Source: Tremella fuciformis
Lineage: Eukaryota; Basidiomycota; Tremellomycetes; Tremellales; Tremellaceae
Direction of reading: 5' to 3'
DNA length: 64,000 nucleotides
NCBI GenBank assembly: GCA_032768795.1
Contig: CP136490.1
Span: 3,596,001 to 3,660,000 of the forward strand
The position numbers and the translations under genes are program-made. Below, one piece after another: positions 56,080 through 64,000 of the stretch. A model generated the notes under the pieces. That model was not told the DNA's origin, ran no database searches, and worked only from the letters and a program-made list of their open reading frames with translations. The number at the start of each line of letters is the position of its first letter. The stretch's first letter is position 1.

Positions 56080-57384
56080 ATGGAGTCGCTGATCGACGTG
56101 ACGACGACGGCCTTTCAGGCTGTTGTGGCCGTGTGCGTGGTCTTCACAGCTGGATATGCCTACGCTGGAAAATACGGCTCGGAACTGGGTCTGGTGAGTG
56201 ACGCGTGCGCCAGGAGCACTCGCTGACCCAAGAAGGCGCTCGGACGAGTGGCGAGCAACGTCCTGCTCCCTTGCCAGCTCTTCGTTGTGCTAGCAGCGTC
56301 GCCCACTTTGACGTGGCGCATATTCCTCCGCGGTAAGCGACTGAGGTCAGGCGCGGATGTCGAGCTCCTGCTGATCAATCGTAGCAATCTGGCCTGCCCT
56401 CGTCCTGGCTTTTGTGACACACGGACTATCACTCCTGTGCGGACTTCTCCTATGGCGCTACGTCAAGAGCCCCTCGTGGATTCTGGAGACAACCACATAC
56501 AACAAGTGAACAGGTCTTGACTTGCAGGAATGCCTCGCTGACGTAACAGCGTGTCCTCTTTCCCTTTGCTGCTTACACAGGCGATGTATATGGTCTCTCG
56601 CGTCTCCACGCTACAGGGATTGTGGCATCTGAAGTGGAGATCGATGGAGGGACTCGACCAAGTGGTAGAACGAGTGACGATATACATCCTGCTCAATCTC
56701 ATTGTTACAGAATTCGCTCGGTGAGCTTCGCACTCATGATTCAGAGCTTGGCTGGACAGACAGGCTCTTCCTCTTGCATCTGCTCCCGAAACAATGGCGA
56801 GGTCTGCCCCAACAGCCAGCACTCCAACTTGCGGAGGCTGAAGCCATTCCTAGCGACGCTGAAGAGGCGAGCGAGACTACCCCATTGGTGATAAATGGCA
56901 ACAACAAATTAGCCGCGAAGCCCACGGTCGCCTCAAGACTCTCGAAATTGCTGGCACCGCCCATTATTGCGGCGGTGCTCGGTCTGCTCGTCGGTCTAGT
57001 CAAGCCTCTGCAGCGCGTTGTTGTTGGTTCCGCCGTCGAGGCGCATCTGACTGGTCTATGGAACAGCCTTGGGGCTGGCCTGGTCATTCTAGGAGCGAGT
57101 TTCGCGACCGTTCACATCCTATCGATCGGCGCCAGTGTTCGAGCTGCGGAGTTGTCAACGTCAGTCCGGTCTGCTCCAAGGAGTGCCTGCTGATATGTAG
57201 AACGGACGAAGAGAAGGTCCCGCCAGTGCTCGGAACAGTCTTACTCCTCACCTTCTGGAGATACATCGTCATACCTATCATCACCATCTCCGTTGTCTAT
57301 GGCTTCCGAAAGATACCCTCGACCCACTCATACCTCCAGGACCCCGCATATGTGCGCCCTCAGCTGCCTAAAGCCGGATACTGA
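56080..57384 (+). CDS. Auxin efflux carrier (PIN-like) family transporter
   Basis: Starts at ATG 56080 with a hydrophobic first helix (FQAVVAVCVVFTAGYAYAG). Later exons give LLPCQLFVVLAASPTL, IWPALVLAFVTHGLSLLCGLLLW, then TTTYNNVSSFPLLLTQAM (the conserved Asn-Asn and Pro motif), a hydrophilic central loop, KLLAPPIIAAVLGLLVGLVKPL, and a C-terminal group of helices (LGAGLVILGASF, LLLTFWRYIVIPIITISVV). It is the ten-helix AEC fold, probably in the ER. The frame stops at 57384 if the sequence is left unspliced, but a normal 48-nt intron (57352-57399) instead joins DPAY to SFVLGLAALSPPAPP in phase, which continues the family pattern and then runs into a mitochondrial carrier. Confidence 0.8.
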
Positions 57385-57399
57385 AGACGCTGATAATAG

Positions 57400-58600
57400 T
57401 CATTCGTACTTGGCTTGGCTGCTCTATCGCCCCCTGCGCCTCCTCGAGCGTTGTCTGCCTTTCAATCGGCTGTACACTATAATCTCTCCTATGTGGCGCT
57501 CATAACACCCATACCTATCGCCGTATTGCTCGGCATCTGTGGGCGCGGCATATCAAGCGATGTCGACTTTGACCTTGCGCGAGCGCTCAAATCTGCTGCT
57601 GGTGGCGGCATCGCAGGTGCAGCTGCAATGATCATACAAGTTTTGTCTCTGATGCCTCTGAGAACCAGTCAGTCTTCGTTGCACTGGTTTCTCGTAGTCT
57701 GACAAGCAGTCATGAATTACCAGTATCGCTATGGCGGCACCCTGAAGAATTCGGTCAAGTCGCTCTGGAATGATGGAGGATTTAAACGGTACTATGCCGG
57801 ACTGGGCGCAGCCATGTCAGTCCACCGGGCACGCCGGATACTTGAGCTGAATTGCAGCTTCCAAGGACCCCTCTCGCGATTCGGGGATACAGCGGCGAAT
57901 GCTGGCATCCTTGCCCTGCTTGAGTCTGTTCAGTGGCCGGTTTTGATCAAGACGATCGCCGCCAGCCTGGCCTCGGCATGCTTCCGGATGACTCTGACGC
58001 CCATTGACACCTTGAAGACCACACAGCAAACTCGTGGAGGGAAAGCCGGCCTGCAGCTTCTCAGAGAACGGGTCAAAGTCAACGGTGTTGGATGCCTGTG
58101 GTGGGGAGCTTTGGCCACGGCCGCTGCTACCTTCGTTGGCCACTGTAAGCTCGCCAGGACCTGACATGTATCCGGACTAATGAGACAAGATCCATGGTTC
58201 GGGACGTACAATTGGCTCTCGGATGTATTGCCACCACCCCATAATCTTGTACAGAAGCTTGCCGTAAGTGGGCGTTTGAGCGGGAGCGCAATGATGCTGA
58301 AAGAGCCTAGCGTCAAGCATTCATTGGCTTTGCTGCGTCAGTCGTCTCGGACACTGTGTCCAACTCTTTGCGAGTCGTCAAGACCTATCGCCAAGTGCAC
58401 GAGAGGGACGTGGGCTATTGTAAGTTCTTAGATCGTAAGGGAGAGCTTCGGCTCATAGGCCAGGGACGGCAGCGAAAGAGATCGTAGCTTCCGAGGGTAT
58501 CCTAGCTCTGTTCGGCCGCGGACTGCCCGTCCGCCTCTTGACCAACGGTTTACAGGGTCTCCTGTTCTCAATTCTGTGGAAGCTGTTCGCAGATTTGTGA
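57400..58600 (+). CDS. Mitochondrial carrier family protein, possibly fused to the upstream transporter
   Basis: Four or five exons end at TGA 58598-58600. The segment has GGGIAGAAAMIIQVLSLMPLRT, MNYQYRYGGTLKNSVKSLW, GPLSRFGDTAANAGILALLES, a carrier repeat with FRMTLTPIDTLKTTQQTRGG, HYPWFGTYNWLSDVLPPP, DTVSNSLRVVKTYRQVHE and LFGRGLPVRLLTNGLQG. These are the features of a basidiomycete mitochondrial carrier with degenerate Px(D/E)xx(K/R) signatures (TPIDTLKT is complete). No in-frame ATG lies between an upstream stop and the first conserved block, and the only frame-consistent entry is by splicing from the preceding transporter. Transport substrate unknown. Confidence 0.7.
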
Positions 58601-60261
58601 ATCGTTCCTCACTTGGTGGCTGCTGTCAGCTGATCGATCACAGGATCGCGGGGAAGCGGTGACGGTGATTCTGCCTCCCAACACGTGTAGACATGTGCCA
58701 TGAACATTGTAGCCAATCCCCCAACCGACCGATCGGGCCGAAACCGACCAAAGCCGATCCCGAATGGTGGTAGCTAAAGCTCTGGGGATTGTCGATGACG
58801 ACGACAGCCACGACGACGTTGCGCTGAGCGGTCAGGACGTGTTAAGCATGGCGCGTAACCGCAGGTCCGCTGAACCTGAAGGCACTGTTCTAGGAACCTT
58901 ACCAAAGCAGGCGCGAAGTTGTCCCCATTCCGCCTCGCGATGCGCACGTTGTGGATTTAACGTTTGTCTGGACAGCGTCGCACGCCCCGCAGCCGCAACC
59001 GCGATGACGGACATGTGACTGGCTATCGAGGGAGACTGGAATCCTGGCAGAAGCCGGGGCGGATTTAGCTGTTGCAGTGGGCCGGACAACTAAAATCCGT
59101 GCTGTCTGTCCCGTTCGTCGCGTACTTCAGACGATCCTGCTCCGCGCACGAGACAGGACGAGACGTGCGACAAGATCACTTGCGCGAGCGGAGCGACGGA
59201 GCAGTCGACGTCTGTCACCCCTCTCGTGCCATCGCGGCTCTTTCGGCTGTTCATGTCGGCTGGGTCGTTTCGAGCTGCATCCCCAATTCCAACTTCTCCT
59301 GTCAGTTTGTCAGCTGAGCGGGGTTGACTTGTGCCGAGAGAGATGAGATCAGGCACTAGGACGGCGTCGGACTTTGAAGCAATTGACGATTCTGGGGGCC
59401 ACCGGGCCATTGTGACTGGTACGGGATCAAATCAGGTCGGACCGAGAATCGTGGCCCTGAAGCCAATTCGTCGTCGCACTACTCGCTCATGCCATCATCG
59501 CGCTCTCTTGTCTTTCTCTCTTAGCTTGCTCTCTCTCTCTCCTCTATCCTTCTCTGTTGGACGGCTATGCGCCGAGTGAGCTCGTCATCTGTCCGGACTT
59601 ATATCTCCGGACACTTCCGACCGAGAGGTTGAAGAACACGACGTCTCTGAGCAGTCTCCATCGACTCGAGGAGGCCAGAACGGAGAGGTGAGTGTCCTGC
59701 CCTTCCCGCTCATCCAGTCCGGTCCCAGAGGCGCCGAGGGCGTGGGTTTGCGTAGACCTCGCCTGCAACTCTGGACGGAAAAGAATTTCCGAGAGGCGCT
59801 GGTTCGACGCTAACGACGCTCCATGTTATCTCTTGCCCTCTTCCCCTCCAACCACTGCGCCGATATCACGCCCGCCTGCCCCGACACGACCCCGAACGAT
59901 TCATGATGAATGCTGATCCCGATTCATCGTAATAAAACTCGCTCGAAACCGAACATTTCCGAATTGCCGGCCAACCGGTGTACTCGTCACTCGAATTGTC
60001 GACACACAATTTCCCCCAACACACCACCCATCTCTCTGGCTCGACGACCCTCCTCCACCACGCCTCTCGATCTCACGCTCATCTATTCACGATACTCGTG
60101 CACGCTTGTCGATGTTCTCCGACTCTCGCATCGCCGACGGTTTCCGACCGACCTCCACCTGGCGCTTGGACATGTGAACGCGCGGTACCGCACTACAAAA
60201 TCCATCGCGGGCCTCGTCTCCCCTCGTCGCACCGCACGGCATGATTCCACATTGACCGAAC
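58601..60261. other. Long intergenic region and leader upstream of the Zn2Cys6 regulator
   Basis: About 1660 bases without a convincing gene. A pyrimidine-rich tract with (CT)n lies at about 59505-59560, a common mark of fungal transcription starts, so the regulator may have a long 5' leader. Short frames inside lack family pattern and have no common phase. Confidence 0.5.
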
Positions 60262-62109
60262 ATGACTATCAAAACGACAGACCCGTACCAGGCCGCTCTC
60301 ATCATGCAGCAGAGGCAGGAGTCGTGGTCACGCGCGGCAAGGTCCGCCTCGAGCTCCTCGACCCAAAGCGACACGCCCGCCAGGTCGCCCGTCGACTCGC
60401 CCCTCACCGCCATTGGCGCTGTCGAGGGCACGACCAGGTCTCCTGGCGCAAAGAGGAAAGAAGGGGGAAGGAAGAAGGTCGCCAAGGCGTGCCTGGCGTG
60501 TCAGAGGAGTCACCTGACCTGTGACGACAGTACGCCTGGCCCATCGTGCCACTGGGTGGCAGGCGTTGACGCTCAGAACGGCCCTGTACGCGGTGCGTCA
60601 AGAAGGGTATCGGTCACGAGTGCGTCGAAGGTGTTAGGAAGAAGGCCAAGTACCTGCTCGAAGGCGAGGAAAGGGGTGAGCCGCATGCTGCGATGCCAGC
60701 CTACAGGTTGGCTGATCGGACAGCTGCGGCTGGAACCGCCTCGTCTAGCTCGGCACAAGGCGCGAGCTTGTCGCCGGTACATGGAACTTTCCTCCCACCA
60801 CCGCCGGCACCACTTGATGTACCTGGCCCGTCTCGAGCTTCCGACGATGTGTGGCTCAACCCACCCATGGCCCCGGTCCATGATACCATTGACCCCTCGC
60901 GCTTTTGGTCCGACCTTACTGCTCAACAACCCATGATGAACAGTTAGCCACTCCCCAAGCGTTCACAAGGCCTAGCTCACGAGTGTAGATCACAGCGCCG
61001 CTACCAACGAGTTTGAAATGCTTGACTCCATGTTTAACATGGACCCGATGTTCCCTCCAATAGACTTCAACGACGTCTCATTCCTCGACCCCACTCCTGT
61101 ACCGCCTCTACAGCCGACGCTTATTTCGCCGTGGCCGGTGCTATCACCGCCGAATCCTCAGCTCAAAGTTGAAAGCTACATCGACACTGGCTGGCTACAA
61201 AACGAACAGCAGCCGGTCAAACAGAACGTGATCAAACCTGTGGAAGACACCACTCCAGCCCCCAGGAAAGGCATGACGAGTCACGAAGTCTACAAGACGA
61301 TCACGAAGCCTTAGTGAGTTCGCAAGTTCCGCTTCGGACCCAACTTACGTGTAGTGACTACACCGAGGGCTACCATATCCTTATGGAGTTCATGGCGAAG
61401 AAGTTAGTCCTCATTGTAGACACTGGAAAATCACTGAGCCTACCAGTTTCGAGCAAAGAGATGTACTTCGAGTCGTAAAGGCTCTGGCGTCGTATCGACC
61501 GAGTCTCATCGCACTACAGTGAGAGCCTTTGCGGTTCTGTCGTCAGCTTGGCTGACGTGTAGGATGCCGATGAGCGAGGACGACGAGATCTTCTTGGAAA
61601 AGTCGTTTCAGCGTACCCTCATTGTCAGTGCTTCCTCTGCGATGCAATATAAGCTGACAAAAAAGGAGCTCGAGAAGTTGATCTCGTACTCGGCCACACC
61701 AACAGCCGTGTGGCGACGTACTGGCGAAGTCTGTTACGCCAACCCGGAATTCTGCAAGCTGGTCGAGAAGGATGGCGAGTTGTTCAGCGGCAAGACCTAC
61801 ATCTATCAGCTCTTCGCTAGGACGAGGCGAGTCATACTCTGAACACCAGAGCAGCTTGCTGACGAGTAGTGTTGTACCTTATTGGGAGTCCTTTGCGGTC
61901 CACGCATTCGAGAACACCTCGCAAAACTTCTTCCAACAAGCCAGTCTGGCAGTGGGAGGGCGGTCGATCAGCTGTTCATGCTGCTTCACCATCCGGCGTG
62001 ATGTAAGTGGAGCTTCTACACGACCCGGCATGAGACTGATTCGCAGGTGTTTGACCTGCCGTCTGTTATTATCGGGCAGTTCCTCCCCATGCCGGCGGAG
62101 TCCATGTAG
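60262..62109 (+). CDS. Zn2Cys6 transcription factor with PAS-like domain, ERT1/RDS2/AcuK type
   Basis: ATG 60262 to TAG 62107-62109, about ten exons. A basic stretch precedes the zinc cluster, KACLACQRSHLTCDD spliced to RPCTRCVKKGIGHECVEG (six Cys), followed by VRKKAKYLLEGEE, the linker typical of the Rds2/Ert1/AcuK/AcuM group. The middle is Pro/Met-rich and disordered (60690-61320). The C-terminal part carries the PAS-like fold: LEKLISYSATPTAVWRRTGEVCYANPEF, CKLVEKDGELFSGKTYIYQ, and VFDLPSVIIGQFLP at the end. This group activates gluconeogenic genes on non-fermentable carbon. Which of ERT1 or RDS2 it is cannot be told here. Introns are short, so borders between 61320 and 61560 are approximate. 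Confidence 0.82.
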
Positions 62110-62307
62110 GATCTTGAGGCCAGCTTCTAGATGGTGGTGATTGGGATGTGTGATATCTGTATGATTTGAGATCCGGTTGTATATGTAGTAGAATCAAAAG
62201 TGGACAGTGTGTCCACCAGTCGACAAGATGCAGACAGTGCAGAAGTAAAGTCGTGACATACTGTACAACATACATGGCAGTGTCTAGATAGAGGGGAGTC
62301 CAGTGCC

Positions 62308-63060
62308 CTAGTTGTTCTTCTCGTTCTTTGCCTCGTCAAAGCAGATACAGATGGCGGCGATGAGCGTGAGGTCTACGCCAGGTGCGACGGTGACAAAGTA
62401 CTGCGAGCGGGTGAATAAGGGAACGGCGAGAGGAGCAAGGAAGACGCACCGTCTGCCTGTCCATGAAAATCTCGCGTGCGTTGAAGAGCTTCCTCCCAAT
62501 CTGCGCAATGACAGGCCCGTCCTCCATCGCAATGTTCGCCGAACCGCCCCACATATCTCCCCGCAGGACGAGCGTCACGTCCTGCTTTGTCGACGCGTTA
62601 TGGAAGGTCGCCTCCATCTTGGTCCCCAGTCCAAACTTGCGCTTGACGCGGAATACCTCCCGGCCTGATTCGTCCTCGGCGTAGTACTGGCCCAGCACGG
62701 TGAGTATCTTGTTCTTGAGCACGTAGAGCACCTGGCCCTGCATGGACGTGATGACTGTTCTCAGCCTCCCCTCCCTTGAAAGACGCTTGGGGGAGCGGCC
62801 CACCTTTTCGGTCGCGAAAGGAGAAGACCTTGCCCTGGCATTGACATACCGGCACGCCGCTAGCATCTTTGATAGCAAAGTTGTCCTGCGGTCAGTTGCG
62901 CACCGTCTTGAGCAGAGGGATCGCTCACACCTGTGAATGAGAACGCCTTCTCTTTCAGGACCAGCACCGTCGACTGGTTGACGCAGTAGTTGGGGTGAAT
63001 ACCTAATGGAGGTGATACGGGCTGCAGAGCCACTGGCGCATTCGGCATGAATAGGCCCAT
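62308..63060 (-). CDS. LURP-one-related (Tubby C-terminal-like fold) protein 2
   Basis: ATG 63060 to the stop 62308-62310, about four exons. PVSPPLGIHPNYCVNQSTVL begins the family, with AFSFTG, DNFAIKDASGVPVCQCQGK, ILTVLGQYYAEDESGREVF, KFGLGTKMEATFHNAS, LRGDMWGGSANIAMEDGPVI and APGVDLTLIAAICICFDEAK. The PVSPP(V/L)GI opening is the same as in the copy at 53529, which suggests a shared ancestor. The last exon ends in the hydrophobic helix and a polar tail (KNEKNN). It is shorter at the N-terminus than the other copy. Role unknown; see the first copy for family background. Confidence 0.78.
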
Positions 63061-63471
63061 CGTTGTGGTGTAGTTCGAGGTACAGAGTGTCGGAGTGACG
63101 AGCGGTGAGTGGGGTGAGTGGTCGTCTGATGCTTTATAGCATTGGCTATCAGAGCGGAGAGCGGTGCATGATGCGGCAAAGGATAGACGGCAGCTCGGTC
63201 CAGGAACAAAACGCCAAGAGGCGGAGATGAGGTGTATGACGCCAGCCCGACACCCCGAGGCGGTGCCATTTGGCTATTTAGGTATCCTCAGTACGTCTCT
63301 ATCCAGCTCGGTGATAACATGTCAGAACACCCCAAGCATGCAGCGAAGACATACCACCATGAGGCTGAACGGACGGGGGAGTCCAGGGTCACGATGCTGG
63401 TTGACGCCGATCAAGTTGTCTATCTCGGGCCGATGGAGATATGATATGCCATGCATGAACATCACACACAT
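63061..63471. other. Intergenic region, head of LURP-one-like 2 to tail of aldolase
   Basis: About 410 bases. It holds the promoter of the gene at 63060 and the 3' untranslated region of the aldolase. No gene seen. Confidence 0.45.
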
Positions 63472-64000
63472 CTAGTATCCCGTGCGAGCCTTGCCCTGCT
63501 CGGCGTCAAGCGCAACGGCGACCTCCTTGGCGATACCGTTCTGGATGGCGCCAATGTCAGTGGTGATCGAGACCATGTCGAAGCCCTGCTCCAGACGCTT
63601 CTTGGCGCCCTCGCCGCTGGTGCCTGCGCGGTGTCAGCCACAGCGCCGGCGTCGGGTATGCAGAAGGAGACGTGGCTCACAGAAGAAGGCGGCAATCTTG
63701 CCGGCGGCCTTGGCGGCCTTGAGCACCTTGGCGATGGCATCCTCGTGCTCCTGCGAGCCGAAGGGCACGCCGAGCTGCTTGCTCAGGTCGAAGGGGCCTG
63801 GCTGTTAGCCCCTGCCGGCAGGCTGACAGACCAGGAAGCAGACCGTGACTCACCGACGAAGAGCACGTCGACACCGTCTACCTTGGCGATCTCCTCGACG
63901 TTGGCAACACCGCCCTTGCTCTCAATCTGCACGATGACAAGCAGGTTCTTGTCCGCGCCGGCGGCGTAGCCGGCCTCATTGGTGCCGAACGAGTAGCCCG
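63472..64000 (-). CDS. HpcH/HpaI aldolase family protein, 5' partial
   Basis: Only the C-terminal part lies in the window. Exons 64000-63854, 63797-63681 and 63623-63472 join in phase. The family blocks are SFGTNEAGYAAGADKN, VIVQIESKGGVANVEEIAKV with the metal-site Glu, DVLFVGPFDLSKQLGVP, and KVLKAAKAAGKIAAFFC, then GFDMVSITTDIGAI and a short tail. HpcH/HpaI enzymes are class II aldolases of 2-keto-3-deoxy sugar acids and related ketoacids with a divalent metal. Codon use is strongly GC-biased, suggesting good expression. Whether this one works on sugar acids or another ketoacid cannot be told without the N-terminal half. Confidence 0.85.

Noticed and set aside
1..64000. tRNA, rRNA, CRISPR array, telomere repeat or viral sequence
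   Set aside because: No tRNA B-box/A-box pair, ribosomal RNA stretch, regular repeat-spacer array, telomere repeat or viral gene was seen on reading both strands.

Overview
The window is nuclear DNA from a basidiomycete fungus, most likely a tremellomycete yeast or a close relative. The evidence is the dense packing of genes on both strands, genes broken by many 40-60 nt introns with GTGAGT/GTAAGT-type donors and CTGAC/CTAAC-like branch sites, GC-rich coding sequence, and protein architectures of the basidiomycete type (multi-exon URA3, PDR16-like Sec14 protein, ERT1/RDS2-type regulator, GT18-like glycosyltransferase). Genus cannot be fixed from the sequence alone. Nearly all genes were rebuilt by joining reading frames across GT..AG introns and checking phase, so exon ends are predictions.

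Layout. 1-12 kb: 3' end of an Mpv17/SYM1-type membrane protein, a long coiled-coil protein, a BRCT protein, prefoldin subunit 1, NAC alpha, a PDR16-like lipid transfer protein and an NmrA-like protein. 12-24.7 kb: a striking single reading frame that joins an EXPERA/EBP-like membrane domain to a bifunctional siroheme synthase, a GT18-like glycosyltransferase, the mitochondrial Obg GTPase MTG2, splicing factor SF3B6, the ribosome-bound J-protein zuotin, and three small unknown proteins. 24.87-26.69 kb: a complete pogo/Fot1-type DNA transposon with perfect 43-bp terminal inverted repeats. 26.9-45.3 kb: a YML020W-like alpha/beta hydrolase-fold protein, URA3, UFD1, the syntaxin TLG2, an alginate-lyase-like protein, a multi-RRM protein, nucleoporin NUP53, an MFS transporter and a small Ser/Pro-rich protein that lacks an ATG. 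45.4-55.7 kb: a peroxisomal-type Lon protease with a PTS1-like end, a tandem array of three diverged paralogues of a family I do not recognise, a LURP-one-like protein and an aldo/keto reductase. 56-64 kb: an auxin-efflux-carrier-like transporter that appears spliced in frame to a mitochondrial carrier, a Zn2Cys6-PAS regulator, a second LURP-one-like protein and the 3' part of an HpcH/HpaI aldolase.

Most of the window is housekeeping DNA. Several genes serve protein birth and quality control (prefoldin 1, NAC alpha, zuotin, MTG2, UFD1, Lon). The parts that stand out are the three-gene tandem family with a shared Cys/His signature and a shared last intron (48.6-53.1 kb), the two apparent in-frame gene fusions, the intact transposon, the ACG-start candidate, and the 12-nt microexon in SF3B6. 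No tRNA, rRNA, CRISPR or viral sequence was seen.
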